Source: Flavobacterium segetis (GTDB lineage: Bacteria; Bacteroidota; Bacteroidia; Flavobacteriales; Flavobacteriaceae). Taken from it: a stretch of DNA of 64,000 bases. The notes under the pieces are model-generated. The model did no database searches and had not been told where the DNA came from. It saw only the letters and a list, made by a program, of their open reading frames with translations. The first letter of the stretch is position 1; every line of letters begins with the position of its first letter. Both the position numbers and the translations under genes were made by a program. The stretch lies in the NCBI RefSeq assembly GCF_900129575.1, contig NZ_FQWE01000002.1, positions 1 to 64,000 on the forward strand. Reading direction: 5' to 3'. Shown piece after piece: positions 33,985 to 44,774 of this stretch.

Positions 33985-36900
33985 TTAATTTCCAAAATTA
34001 TATCGTAACGTAAATCCAGAGCGAACATTAGTCAAAGGGAAAGAAGTTGAAATTACTGCTTTAGAAAATGAATGATCATAGTAGAAAATTGCAGTTAAGT
34101 TTTTACTAAAAGCATAATCAGCTTTCACTTTTAATGACCAAATATTTTGTCCACCTGCTAATTGATTGTTGTCATAATCCAAATAGCGAACGATAGTTTG
34201 GTTATTTCTATAGGCTATATCAGCAGCAATGTTAATGTCACTTTTTATAATTCCTGTAGGACTATCAGCTAATCTAGAGGAGAGGATCACATCCTTAAGT
34301 CGATATCCTAGACCCACAATATATTCCACTCCTTTAACTTCAGTCAATAAATTATTATCAAAACTCATAGATAAAGCTCTATCTTTTTTAATTTCCGTAA
34401 GGACTTTTAAGGAACTTTTTAATTCAAAATCCATTCTAATCAGCGGACTAAATTGTTCCACCAAGTTGATATTAGACATTATAGTTTCATTGTAAAAATT
34501 ACCACTAGCATCAACACCATTTGACGCATTATCATATTCAAAATTAGACCTAAATGCATTTATAGTATAAGAAGCTCTGTAATTATGCTGTAAAGAAAAT
34601 CGCTTAAAATTTTGTTTAAAAATACCGTAACGCATTAATCCGTTATACTTCACAGCCCAGTTAGGAATGGGAAAACTTCTAAAAATACCTAAAGAAACCG
34701 CTGATGCATCACCTCCTGAATAAGCTGCTAGAAACGCAGGTAATAAAACGGCTTGATTGTTTTTTCCAAAACCTAGCGGAAACCCTTCGGCATCTCTATT
34801 ACTAGGATTATTAATGTCAATTCCTCTTTCGGTCGCTAATCTATTTGCAATGGTGAGACGATTTACTCTAAAATCATCAAACGCTGCAGATCCATTTTCA
34901 TCACTTGCTGCAAATGAGGTTTTAATTAAAACTGTCGAGATTGAGAAGATGCCGGTATTATAGGGTGATCGAGGATTATAAATTCCATTAGTAACATCAT
35001 ATTGTTCAGAAAAATTTTCAGACAACGCTCGATCAAGCGTTAAATCAATTTTTAAATCAGGTAATAAATCAACATTTGCTGTAGCCTTATATAATCGGTT
35101 ACTAACCTGCGTAAAATTCTGGTTGAAGTCAGGATAATCAGTCAACCAACCATTTTTAGCTGCTTCAAAACGAATGTCATCTTGACTACCAAAAACAAAT
35201 CCTAAAGAAGGTCTTGAAGATCCTAAAAATCCAACCCCCGGTGTATAACCTGGTAAAATTGTGCCACTATTAAAAGTGTAATTCATTTGAACATTCTTAA
35301 TACTAGTAAGAATTCCAATTAATCCATCTTTAAAAGGACTGCCTTTCTGAACTTGATTAGGATCATTATTTACAATCTTTTCACCGGGTTTTGGTGCGAT
35401 AACACGTGGTTTAGGTATTGCTTTATTATTGTTTTTTGTCAAACCAAGATACTTATACAACATTTCCATATTCAAAGTTGCGTTCAAATTATTTGAACTT
35501 GCATTTTGAATTGTATTACCTAAGTTATAATCTGTTCTATCAATTTGTATTTGTGACAAAGCATTTGAGGTACGTTGCCAACTGTAATCACCTGTATACG
35601 TGTAATTAGCTTTAACAAAACCGAATAATGGTATTTTATTAATAGGTATTTCATAATTTAAGACCAATTGCTGCATGTGCTGGTTTGGATCTCCAATATC
35701 CCAATAACTATCCCAAATAGTAAAACTATCAATAGGCTCATTGTCTTCGTTCAGGTAATTTTTTACGATATTACTTGACGATGCTGTGTAATTTAACTTG
35801 AGCGACTTTGTCAAATTATAGTTAAAACCATATTGATAATTGAAAGCAAAATTTCTACGGTATAAAGGATCTAATCCTATCCCTTGAACTTCTACTTGTC
35901 TAAATTGTTGACGGTTGTATTGTCTAATGATTGAAGTGTTAAAGGTAATATTTGTTGGTAAATAGTTAAAATTAAAATCACTCAGCAACTTCCAATAATT
36001 ACTTTTTTTCAGAAATTTATTCTTCTTAAAGGGCTCAATTGGTTTTGATTGAAAAGCATAATTATAATCAACAGCTGAATTTGCTTGCTGATCAACATAA
36101 TCCTCAATTTCAAAATCATGTCTTTGGACTTCATTATAGGATTGTGAAAAAGTAAAATTCTCGGGATCATAAACATGTTGCTTTTGCTCCGGTTGACGTT
36201 CTTTTCTGACTCCAATAAAATTGATACTTGTACGCTTCGTATAATCAATGGCTCTATTAGTGATATTATCTCTTTTAGCCTGATCAGTAGTGTTTTCAAG
36301 TAATTGTTTTAATTTAATATCTTGATTAAAAGGATCATATTCTGGAGTAATTGTTTCTTCACCTATTCCATAATTGAAAGGTAAATTTACACCCCATTTT
36401 TGAGGTAATAATTTTCCTAAATTTATATTTGTTACAATATTATATTGTTGTGTGTCTTCACGGTTTCTTTCATTTGGCCCTTGTTCTAATGCTCCAAAAC
36501 CGATAGTGCTTTTTCTTCCAGAAGCAGAAATAGTGGCAAAATCAGCTAAATTTGTATCAATGTTTACAACTGCTGCAGTTCCTCCTTGATTGTCCATATC
36601 CGCTAAACGCAGTTCATTAAACCATACTTCACCCTTAATGTCATTACGAGTATCACTATTTTTGACACCTACCATAAGTGTTCTTACTAATCCAAAATTA
36701 GGATTTCCTTTAATACCTAATCGCAACCCATCATTTCCATCTCCATCTGGTTTGTTAGGATTAGAATCAGGATAATAAATACCATCAGCAGGTAACGTTG
36801 TAGGATCAATGCTCATTGCTAAAATTTTTAGTTTAGTCAATAATGCAAGTGATAAATCAATTTCATTTTCTTGTGGCCAAACTGCCTCTGCGCTGAGAGG

Positions 36901-39900
36901 GCTGCAATTTGTATTAGCGACCGCTGAAGCGACGGTAACTTTTAATGGAATTTCAATTTGATAGAAGTTTTGAGTAAAATCATTACCAAAACGTATAAAT
37001 CCAACCATCTGATCATCCCGCAACGCAATTTCGCCCGTTAGAGATTCAGCATGTAGGAACATTTTCAATTTTTTGAACTGACGCATATCAATACTTACAT
37101 TTTTAAAAACCGCTCTAGAATCTTCGGGCTCTAATCCATCACCGGAAACTCTCAAAGCTAATGACTGCTCATTTTGATTTATTATTGTATTGTTATTAAA
37201 TAATTGCTCTCTTTGAACTCCTGGAGGCGTCACATAATTTATTGGACATCTTTGATTATTTTCTTGAATGTTTACCGCTAATACATCTAGATTAGTGTTA
37301 TCATCAGCCACATTAGGATCATTAGAATCCAATGTATTAGTGAAGCGTCGCCACTCCCCACGAACTAAATCTAAAGCTCCAAAACGAACAGTAACTTCTG
37401 ATGTAAATCCAGTCATAAACATTCGCATGAAACGTATAGATCTAAAATCAGATATATTGCCTATTGTATTTTCAGGTTGAGAAACAGGAATTTTAAATTG
37501 AATCCATCTTGCCTCTGTACTTGAACCATCAGGTAAAGTAACTTGTGTGTTACGTACATCAGTGATATAATTTTGCCCAATATTCATTCCGGGTTTCACA
37601 TCAATGCTGTATTCATAATAAGCATTGATAGTATTCATTGTATTATCCCTATTAATATCTTCAACGTCAGGAAGTGTTGTAGAACCTCGATTAGGATCAG
37701 TAATATTTACCGCTGAATTTCCATCAGTCCCATTATATTGCTTGTATCTTTCTATAATCCCTCCATTTGCATTCAAATAAAATCTATAATCATCAGCAGC
37801 AGGATCTAACTCTGAAGCAAAATTAGTATAAACAGCACCTTCATTAGCATTAGATAATCCATCTAAACCAATATCCTGATTCGCTCTATTATTAACATTA
37901 GTGTCAAAAGCATAAATGAGGGATTGAGACGCAGGAACATCTCCCCATATAGGTCTTGGATTTGTTAGAATTTGGTCTGGACCAAGACCATTTTCATATT
38001 GCTTTCTTCCATCTTTTAAAACATCCTCTGAAATCTCACCAAGGTTAAAATACATCTTACCAGTATTAGATTGTGTTGATTGACCATTTCCAACATAAGG
38101 ATCTAAAACCCAAAACTGAATATATTCTACATTTCCTTGTTCAAAATTCGTAGCATTTAAAGAACGCATAATTCCTCCAAAATTTTCGCTTGGATTTGAA
38201 TTTACAGTTGAACTATTATTGTACGGACCTCTTTCAGAAGGATAATATGTTAAATCCAGCGTGTTTATAACTTGAGTTTGTCCCTGTGCAATGTCAGTTA
38301 AAGGATATAATTCTCTACTAAATATTCTCCGAGTTTTATTTAATGATAAATCTTCATTCGAAATTCCGGTAGGTTTTTGAATATAGAAAACAGGATCTAT
38401 GGAATACCACGACAACTTTGCCCTTTTAAAACCGTAGCTTAAGTCACTGGCGTTTGCATTGAAATCATAAGTACTCGTTAATGTTCTTGCTGGTGTTGAT
38501 GCTAAACTCCAAGAATAAGAGGAGCGCATATCAATAGTAGATTGTGATCCTTCAAAATCATCTACATAAATAGTAGATTCTCCTTGAAACTGATCTGCTT
38601 TTGGAGTGTCCGGTTTTAAAAAAGCTATTTCACCTCTTACAGAAAGATTGGATGGGACATCAGTATCAATATTTGGTAATTTATTAACTAGTCGCGTTAA
38701 AAATGGAACCTCTTTAGCAAAATTAGTGTTGAATCCAAATATGGTATTATTAACGGATTCCTGGCCAAAGCTAGATTTTTGAGTAAATGGTCTTTCTGAC
38801 ATTTTTAAAAATGTACCACCTACTACAAAATTTTCAGAAATTTTAGTTTCAACGTTCAATCCCATAAATCTCCGGGTTTGTTGACCAAAGATCGAGTTGT
38901 TTTCTAATGAAACTTCAATTGGCGTATTAGAAGCTTGCAGAGAAGGATCTAAAATTTGTACGCGTCCTAATTGATAATTTACACTGTAATCTAATCCTTC
39001 TACTAATCTTCTTCCAGCTGCTGTCACTACAACTGATCCTTGTGGAACATTAAAGGCACCTATAGGTATTCCATCGCCACCACTGGATTTATATTTTCCT
39101 CTCAATAAAAATTTATTCTTTTCACTGTCCTGTAAGGCTCCTGCTTGAGTACTGCGATACATACTTCGAAATACATATTTTTTTTGATTTTCATTATAAG
39201 TTGATACATTATTATAATTTTCTGCTGAACCAACATTTGATAACTTAGAAAATAACAATTCACCAAAAGGTTCTTTAGTTGTAAATACTATTCTTCCATT
39301 TTGAGCATCAACTGTTAATCCTGGCAAGAAATCAAAAAAACCATCACCACCGGCTTGAGGATCATTATTGTAATTTAATTTATCTAAATTAAAAACTTTT
39401 AAAAGCGGAGTTTCAACAATTTCATTTTCCTTAGTAGGATTCACAGGAAAAGGAGTTCCATTTGCCTCAGTAATATAATTTAAAGGTGATGGATCAGTAT
39501 AGAGAATATTAAACCTAAAATCTTCTTGTTTTAATTGATATCCACCTTGAATTTGATAAATATTCTTCATCATTAAATTCCAAACTGGATTTTTTACATT
39601 TGTCAAGTTACTTTTCAGCATTTTTAAAACTAAACTTTGTGAGATAATAGCTGTGGTCGATGGGGAGTTCCCTGTTACAACTGTTGCATCTACACCGTCA
39701 TTCCCAAATTCACCTACTTGATACACTTTATCACCTATCGTGTATTGATATGCAACTGCCAGTACTTCATCATTAGCTAATCTTTGCTGCAAGGATATGT
39801 ATCCTAACTGTGGATTAAAAGTATATTCATTGGGATTAAGTTTCCTAGCATTTTCTAATTTAGAATAATCCTGACCTTCGCTTACTGTTGTATTAAACCC

Positions 39901-41130
39901 TGAATTTGCGGTAACAATTTCACGAATATTGCGATTCAATAGCCCGGTTCCTAGATTTATTTGTGCTGGATCATAATCGTTATTTGAATTATCTGCTGGA
40001 GAATCTAAAGGATTATTAAATATACCTGTTGAAGGATCTAATACAACAATTTCATTATCAGCAATACCAGAAAGCTGGGCTTCACCTAAATCTTGAAGCG
40101 CAATGATGTTTCTTAAATTATTATTTGTAGTTGTGACTCTGTTTTGTCTATTGGTTACCCAAATCTCAATTCGTGATATTTGAACACGACTATCAATAAA
40201 TGGATAATTTGCTAGTGATTTATCATATCTATTTCTAAAATACTGTGATAAGAAAAAATGCCTATCACTATCATAATCTAAGGCGAACATTTCAAAATTT
40301 TCAATAGTTCCGCCACCTTGTGCGATTAGACTTTTAGTTTGTGATTTTTGCTCTGAGAAAACGCCAGTAATTGTTGTTTTACCAAATTGAAGCTTAGTTT
40401 TTACACCAAATAAACTTTGAGCTCCTCTAATTAATGAGCTATTAAGAGGCATACTTACATTACCTACTTCAATTTTTTGAATTATATCATCTTCAGAAGG
40501 AGTGTAATCTAATTTTATTAAATTTTGAAAAGCAAAAGTAGATTGAGTATCATAGTTTGCATTAACATTGAGTCGAGTGCCTACCTTACCCATCAAACTC
40601 ATACTGATTCTTTGATCAAAATCAAATGAGGTATTGGATCTATTACGAGGCGAAAAAGAAGGATTATCTTGTTTTGTATAACGCATTCCTAAATCTAATT
40701 CAACAGATCCAGTGGGTTTTACATCAATTGTATTACTGCCAAAAATTGATTCAAAGAGTCCTGATTTTATATAATAACGTGGTAACAAATCTCTTTTAGT
40801 CAATTCACTACCTTCTTTTTTACCATCTACGGCATCTACCTTCTTTTTAAAATAATCGCGCATCGATTCCTTTAAAACCAATCGTTCATATTCTTTAGGC
40901 GTCAGGATAATTGGATAATTTATAGAAAATCCATCAACAGAATTTGTATAAATATAACGATCAGTTACAGGATCATATGTATAAGCCGAAAGAATACTTG
41001 GAGGATTTTTTAACTGAAGTTTACCCACTGAAAATCCCTTCTTAACCGTATCCTGAGCAATTTGATCTACTTGTGCAAATGATGAAAAACTACAAAATAA
41101 AACAAGCGAAAAAAGACAAAATTTATACAT
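33985..41130 (-). CDS. sprA: Type IX secretion translocon SprA (Sov)
   Basis: The giant outer-membrane pore of the type IX secretion system, used to export gliding adhesins and enzymes. The 2381 residues start with a signal peptide (MYKFCLFSLVLFCSFSSFA). The rest is rich in beta strands, Asn and aromatic residues, as in the 36-strand barrel known for the F. johnsoniae protein, whose length is close (about 2400). Features include the conserved early segment KKGFSVGKLQLKNPPSI and Asp/Asn-rich extracellular loops. It follows ruvA by 25 bases with no terminator between, so it is probably on the maeB/ruvA transcript. No frameshift or stop interrupts it. Confidence 0.95.
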   Translation of the reverse strand: MYKFCLFSLVLFCSFSSFAQVDQIAQDTVKKGFSVGKLQLKNPPSILSAYTYDPVTDRYIYTNSVDGFSINYPIILTPKEYERLVLKESMRDYFKKKVDAVDGKKEGSELTKRDLLPRYYIKSGLFESIFGSNTIDVKPTGSVELDLGMRYTKQDNPSFSPRNRSNTSFDFDQRISMSLMGKVGTRLNVNANYDTQSTFAFQNLIKLDYTPSEDDIIQKIEVGNVSMPLNSSLIRGAQSLFGVKTKLQFGKTTITGVFSEQKSQTKSLIAQGGGTIENFEMFALDYDSDRHFFLSQYFRNRYDKSLANYPFIDSRVQISRIEIWVTNRQNRVTTTNNNLRNIIALQDLGEAQLSGIADNEIVVLDPSTGIFNNPLDSPADNSNNDYDPAQINLGTGLLNRNIREIVTANSGFNTTVSEGQDYSKLENARKLNPNEYTFNPQLGYISLQQRLANDEVLAVAYQYTIGDKVYQVGEFGNDGVDATVVTGNSPSTTAIISQSLVLKMLKSNLTNVKNPVWNLMMKNIYQIQGGYQLKQEDFRFNILYTDPSPLNYITEANGTPFPVNPTKENEIVETPLLKVFNLDKLNYNNDPQAGGDGFFDFLPGLTVDAQNGRIVFTTKEPFGELLFSKLSNVGSAENYNNVSTYNENQKKYVFRSMYRSTQAGALQDSEKNKFLLRGKYKSSGGDGIPIGAFNVPQGSVVVTAAGRRLVEGLDYSVNYQLGRVQILDPSLQASNTPIEVSLENNSIFGQQTRRFMGLNVETKISENFVVGGTFLKMSERPFTQKSSFGQESVNNTIFGFNTNFAKEVPFLTRLVNKLPNIDTDVPSNLSVRGEIAFLKPDTPKADQFQGESTIYVDDFEGSQSTIDMRSSYSWSLASTPARTLTSTYDFNANASDLSYGFKRAKLSWYSIDPVFYIQKPTGISNEDLSLNKTRRIFSRELYPLTDIAQGQTQVINTLDLTYYPSERGPYNNSSTVNSNPSENFGGIMRSLNATNFEQGNVEYIQFWVLDPYVGNGQSTQSNTGKMYFNLGEISEDVLKDGRKQYENGLGPDQILTNPRPIWGDVPASQSLIYAFDTNVNNRANQDIGLDGLSNANEGAVYTNFASELDPAADDYRFYLNANGGIIERYKQYNGTDGNSAVNITDPNRGSTTLPDVEDINRDNTMNTINAYYEYSIDVKPGMNIGQNYITDVRNTQVTLPDGSSTEARWIQFKIPVSQPENTIGNISDFRSIRFMRMFMTGFTSEVTVRFGALDLVRGEWRRFTNTLDSNDPNVADDNTNLDVLAVNIQENNQRCPINYVTPPGVQREQLFNNNTIINQNEQSLALRVSGDGLEPEDSRAVFKNVSIDMRQFKKLKMFLHAESLTGEIALRDDQMVGFIRFGNDFTQNFYQIEIPLKVTVASAVANTNCSPLSAEAVWPQENEIDLSLALLTKLKILAMSIDPTTLPADGIYYPDSNPNKPDGDGNDGLRLGIKGNPNFGLVRTLMVGVKNSDTRNDIKGEVWFNELRLADMDNQGGTAAVVNIDTNLADFATISASGRKSTIGFGALEQGPNERNREDTQQYNIVTNINLGKLLPQKWGVNLPFNYGIGEETITPEYDPFNQDIKLKQLLENTTDQAKRDNITNRAIDYTKRTSINFIGVRKERQPEQKQHVYDPENFTFSQSYNEVQRHDFEIEDYVDQQANSAVDYNYAFQSKPIEPFKKNKFLKKSNYWKLLSDFNFNYLPTNITFNTSIIRQYNRQQFRQVEVQGIGLDPLYRRNFAFNYQYGFNYNLTKSLKLNYTASSSNIVKNYLNEDNEPIDSFTIWDSYWDIGDPNQHMQQLVLNYEIPINKIPLFGFVKANYTYTGDYSWQRTSNALSQIQIDRTDYNLGNTIQNASSNNLNATLNMEMLYKYLGLTKNNNKAIPKPRVIAPKPGEKIVNNDPNQVQKGSPFKDGLIGILTSIKNVQMNYTFNSGTILPGYTPGVGFLGSSRPSLGFVFGSQDDIRFEAAKNGWLTDYPDFNQNFTQVSNRLYKATANVDLLPDLKIDLTLDRALSENFSEQYDVTNGIYNPRSPYNTGIFSISTVLIKTSFAASDENGSAAFDDFRVNRLTIANRLATERGIDINNPSNRDAEGFPLGFGKNNQAVLLPAFLAAYSGGDASAVSLGIFRSFPIPNWAVKYNGLMRYGIFKQNFKRFSLQHNYRASYTINAFRSNFEYDNASNGVDASGNFYNETIMSNINLVEQFSPLIRMDFELKSSLKVLTEIKKDRALSMSFDNNLLTEVKGVEYIVGLGYRLKDVILSSRLADSPTGIIKSDINIAADIAYRNNQTIVRYLDYDNNQLAGGQNIWSLKVKADYAFSKNLTAIFYYDHSFSKAVISTSFPLTNVRSGFTLRYNFGN

Positions 41131-41155
41131 AGAACTCGTGTTTCTTAAATACCTT

Positions 41156-41737
41156 TTACAGGCTTTTTAATGCTTTTTTAATTATTGATTCTACAGATGC
41201 TTCTGGATCCTCTTTTACGATTTTCTCGATAACCTTTTCCGAAGTTTTACGCACAAATCCCAAAACTTCCAATGCTGATAACGCTTCATCTCGATTTGTA
41301 TTGTTTCGTGACATCGAAACCTCATCTAAATCGTAGAGTTTCAGTACTTTTTCTTTTAAATCTAAAATAACTCTTTGAGCTGTTTTACTTCCGATACCTT
41401 TTATAGACTGAATTGTAACTACATCAGCCGATGCTATTGCATTAGTTATTTGCCTCGGATCCAATGAGGATAGCATCGTACGTGCGATACTAGCTCCAAT
41501 ACCAGAAACAGATAGTAAAAGTCTAAAAATTTCACGCTCTGACTTCTCCATAAAACCAAAAAGTGTATGCGCATCCTCTTTAATTTGAAGATGCGTATAC
41601 ACTTTTATGAAATCTGTATTTGGTAATAAAGAATAGGTGTGCAAAGAAATGTTAATATGGTAACCAACACCGCCACAGTCGATAATAATATGTGTAGCTG
41701 ACTTCTCGACTAATTTCCCTTGTAAATGTGCTATCAT
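41156..41737 (-). CDS. ruvA: Holliday junction helicase subunit RuvA
   Basis: Tetrameric protein that binds Holliday junctions and loads RuvB. The 193 residues have an OB-fold N-domain (MIAHLQGKLVEKSATHIIID), tandem helix-hairpin-helix motifs (LLSVSGIGASIARTML and SIKGIGSKTAQRVILDL) and a C-terminal RuvB-binding domain. Length is normal. Gene order maeB-ruvA-sprA with small gaps suggests one transcript. RuvB and RuvC are elsewhere. Confidence 0.95.
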   Translation of the reverse strand: MIAHLQGKLVEKSATHIIIDCGGVGYHINISLHTYSLLPNTDFIKVYTHLQIKEDAHTLFGFMEKSEREIFRLLLSVSGIGASIARTMLSSLDPRQITNAIASADVVTIQSIKGIGSKTAQRVILDLKEKVLKLYDLDEVSMSRNNTNRDEALSALEVLGFVRKTSEKVIEKIVKEDPEASVESIIKKALKSL

Positions 41738-41825
41738 GAATAGAAATATATTACCAAATATAATAAAATTTAGATATGATAGAATTAAATCAATAATTTT
41801 AACTACATATCTATAGTACAGACTA

Positions 41826-44120
41826 TTAAATTAAGCTTGATTTGTTTTTTTTCAATTCTTTTTCTTGAGCATCAATCACTGCTATTGCAGCCATATTCAC
41901 CATTTCCTCAACACTTGCACCCAATTGAAATATATGCACTGGTTTATCTAATCCAAGCATAATAGGACCAATCGAATCTACTTTATTTAATTCCTTTAAA
42001 AGCTTATAAGTAATATTAGCGGAGTCTAAATTTGGAAAAATTAATGTATTTACTTTTTTACCAGCCAGTTTCGAGAATGGAAATTTTGCCTTTAATAACT
42101 CTGGATTTAAAGCGAAATCAGCCTGTATTTCTCCATCTATTATGAGGTCAGGATAATTTTTATGCAAATAAGACACTGCTTGTCTCACTCTAGTGGCGCT
42201 CTCGCTTGTTGATGATCCGAAGTTAGAGAAAGATATCATTGCAATAACAGGTTCAATTCCAAACATTCTAGCTGTTTTAGCCGTCATAATTGCTATTTTC
42301 GCTAAATCATCAGCTGACGGATCGATATTTATCGCAGTATCAGATAAAAACATTGGTCCACGAGACGTCATCATTATATTAGTGGTAGCTACAATTGAAG
42401 CTCCTGGTGCTTTATCTATAAGTTGTAATATAGGTTTAACAACTGTAGGATAACTTCGAGAATGTCCCGTCACTAATGCATCAGCTTCACCCTCATTAAC
42501 CATCATAGCAGCAAAATAGTTTCTCTCTCTCATTAATTTTTGAGCATCAAGAAAAGATATACCACGTCTTTTTCTACTAGTCCAATACGTTGTTGCAAAT
42601 TTATTACGTCTCCCCTCTTCCTCATCCGTTTTAGGATCAATGATTTCAACATCAGCATCAAAACCTATTTCTGCCTTTAGCTCTAAGATAATTTCCTTGT
42701 GACCAAGTAAAATAGGAAAGCCAATACCTTCTTCCCAAACAATTTGGGCTGCTTTAAGTACGTCTAAGTGATCTGCTTCAGCAAATACGATACGTTTTGG
42801 ATCCATTTTAGCTCTGTTTGCAATCAAACGAACCATTTTGTTATCGTTACCTAAACGATCTAGAAGTTCTTCTTCATATTTGTTCCAATCTGTAATGGGA
42901 TTTTGGGCCACACCTGAATCCATGGCCGCTTTAGCCACAGCTGGAGCAACAATAGTAATTAATCTTGGGTCAAAAGGTTTTGGAATAATATATTCTCTAC
43001 CAAAATTTAATTTGGTTGCGCCATAAGCTACATTAACTTGCTCTGGAACTGATTCTTTAGTAAGTAAGGCCAATGCTTTTACAGCTGCCATTTTCATTTC
43101 CTCATTTATTTTAGTCGCTCTTACATCAAGTGCACCTCTAAAAATATATGGAAAACCCAAAACATTATTCACTTGGTTAGGATAGTCTGAGCGTCCAGTT
43201 GCCATGATCACATCTTCACGTGTAGCTACTGCAACATTATAATCAATTTCAGGATCCGGGTTTGCCATTGCAAAAACAATTGGATTTGCAGCCATTCCAA
43301 GTAACATTTGAGGTGTCATAATATCACCAGTTGACAATCCTAAGAAAACGTCAGCATTAACTAAGGCTTCTTCCAGCGTTTGAGGGGGAATGTTCTTTGC
43401 ATACTTTAATTGCATTTCAGACAACTTTGGATTATCCTTGGTAAGCAATCCTTTGCTATTGAACATGAAAATATTTTCAAGTTTAATACCCAGTAAAACA
43501 TATAAATCTGCGCATGCTATTGCAGCAGAACCAGCTCCAGACACCACTAATTTGACATCTTCTGCTTTTTTATCAGCTAATTCTAAAGCATTTAACAATG
43601 CTGCAGATGAAATAATAGCGGTACCATGTTGATCATCATGCATTACAGGAATGTTTAATTCCTCTACTAATCGTCTTTCGATTTCAAATGATTCAGGTGC
43701 TTTTATATCTTCAAGATTGATCCCACCAAAAGTTGGTGCTATATTCTTTACAGTTTGAATGAATTCCTCAATATCTTTCGTACCAATTTCAATATCAAAT
43801 ACATCTATATCTGCAAATATTTTAAATAATAACCCTTTACCCTCCATAACAGGTTTCGAAGCTTCTGGCCCTATATCGCCTAAACCTAAAACTGCAGTTC
43901 CGTTCGTAATTACGGCAACTAAATTTCCTTTTGCAGTATATTTATAGACATTATCAACGTCTTTTACAATTTCTAAGCAGGGTTCAGCTACTCCCGGAGA
44001 GTAAGCCAGTGATAAATCCCTTTGTGTTGCATATTTCTTCGTAGGAACTACTTGAATTTTACCAGGCGTTGGCTTTGCGTGGTATAATAATGCTTCTCTT
44101 CTTTTGCTATCTTTATTCAT
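41826..44120 (-). CDS. maeB: NADP-type malic enzyme with phosphotransacetylase domain
   Basis: Converts malate to pyruvate and CO2 with reduction of NAD(P). The 764 residues form two parts. Residues 1 to about 430 are the malic enzyme ([49 protein letters not shown] nucleotide fold). Residues 430-764 are a phosphotransacetylase-like domain ([15 protein letters not shown] ... [14 protein letters not shown]). In the MaeB family this second domain senses acetyl-CoA rather than catalysing. Length is that of other MaeB proteins. It has a promoter candidate at 44146-44153 and leads the row toward ruvA and sprA. Confidence 0.94.
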   Translation of the reverse strand: MNKDSKRREALLYHAKPTPGKIQVVPTKKYATQRDLSLAYSPGVAEPCLEIVKDVDNVYKYTAKGNLVAVITNGTAVLGLGDIGPEASKPVMEGKGLLFKIFADIDVFDIEIGTKDIEEFIQTVKNIAPTFGGINLEDIKAPESFEIERRLVEELNIPVMHDDQHGTAIISSAALLNALELADKKAEDVKLVVSGAGSAAIACADLYVLLGIKLENIFMFNSKGLLTKDNPKLSEMQLKYAKNIPPQTLEEALVNADVFLGLSTGDIMTPQMLLGMAANPIVFAMANPDPEIDYNVAVATREDVIMATGRSDYPNQVNNVLGFPYIFRGALDVRATKINEEMKMAAVKALALLTKESVPEQVNVAYGATKLNFGREYIIPKPFDPRLITIVAPAVAKAAMDSGVAQNPITDWNKYEEELLDRLGNDNKMVRLIANRAKMDPKRIVFAEADHLDVLKAAQIVWEEGIGFPILLGHKEIILELKAEIGFDADVEIIDPKTDEEEGRRNKFATTYWTSRKRRGISFLDAQKLMRERNYFAAMMVNEGEADALVTGHSRSYPTVVKPILQLIDKAPGASIVATTNIMMTSRGPMFLSDTAINIDPSADDLAKIAIMTAKTARMFGIEPVIAMISFSNFGSSTSESATRVRQAVSYLHKNYPDLIIDGEIQADFALNPELLKAKFPFSKLAGKKVNTLIFPNLDSANITYKLLKELNKVDSIGPIMLGLDKPVHIFQLGASVEEMVNMAAIAVIDAQEKELKKNKSSLI

Positions 44121-44145
44121 TTATTTTAGATTTTATTCTAGCTGG

Positions 44146-44153
44146 CAAAGATA
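44146..44153 (-). promoter_or_regulatory. Candidate maeB promoter (-7 box)
   Basis: On the minus strand TATCTTTG fits TAnnTTTG, 25 bases upstream of the maeB start. Confidence 0.45.
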
Positions 44154-44229
44154 ACAGACTTAGCTTAAATAGTTAACTTTATATGTATTCTTTTTAAGAA
44201 ATCAATTATTTATTAAAGAATGTAAATGC

Positions 44230-44256
44230 AAACAGTCGCTGAAAAAGCGACTGTTT
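44230..44256 (-). terminator. Terminator of the CBS-protein gene
   Basis: Perfect 11-bp stem with core ACAGTCGCT / AGCGACTGT and a five-base loop, 21 bases after the stop of the CBS gene. The T-run on the minus strand is short (TTT), so strength is moderate. Confidence 0.75.
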
Positions 44257-44277
44257 AATCCCAGAAATTCATAACTT

Positions 44278-44703
44278 TTACTGCGTTATATAAGAATTCA
44301 AATGCTCTATTGTGTCTTTTTGTATGGCTATTATCGCCTTCACTACATCACTGATAGAGATAATTCCTATTACAATACTACTTTCTAAAACAGGCAAATG
44401 ACGTACTCTTTTCGTACTCATCAACTCCATGCAAAATTCCAAATTATCTGATGGAGCTACAGTCACCACATCAGTTTCCATAATTTCATGTACTAGAGTC
44501 TTTTTTGACGATTTTGCTTTCAAAACAACTTTTCGAGCGTAATCTCTTTCAGACAAAACCCCCTTTAAAACTGTATCTTCAATAATAAGGATTGCTCCGA
44601 TATTTTTTTCACTCATAACGGATAAAGCTTCATATACGGTATGGGTTGAAAGAATAGAATAAACTTCCTTACCCTTAGTACTTAAAATTTGATTTACAGT
44701 CAT
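44278..44703 (-). CDS. Tandem CBS-domain protein
   Basis: A 141-residue protein consisting of two CBS motifs only (VYEALSVMSEKNIGAILII ... GVLSERDYARKVVL, and VTVAPSDNLEFCMELMS ... HLPVLESSIVIGIISISDVVK). Stand-alone CBS pairs bind AMP, ATP or related nucleotides and act as energy sensors. The SERDYARK pattern is typical of the IMPDH-like CBS group. It is monocistronic between a terminator and the disaccharide operon. Partner protein unknown. Confidence 0.9.
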   Translation of the reverse strand: MTVNQILSTKGKEVYSILSTHTVYEALSVMSEKNIGAILIIEDTVLKGVLSERDYARKVVLKAKSSKKTLVHEIMETDVVTVAPSDNLEFCMELMSTKRVRHLPVLESSIVIGIISISDVVKAIIAIQKDTIEHLNSYITQ

Positions 44704-44774
44704 AATTAATTCATTTAGTGAATGATAAAGTTAAAAAAAATATACATTCAAAAAACAAAAAACGTCTTGCGTGA

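Noticed and set aside
33985..41130. Several open frames on the plus strand opposite sprA
   Set aside because: They are short, lack start signals and known motifs, and arise from the codon bias of a long AT-rich gene on the other strand.
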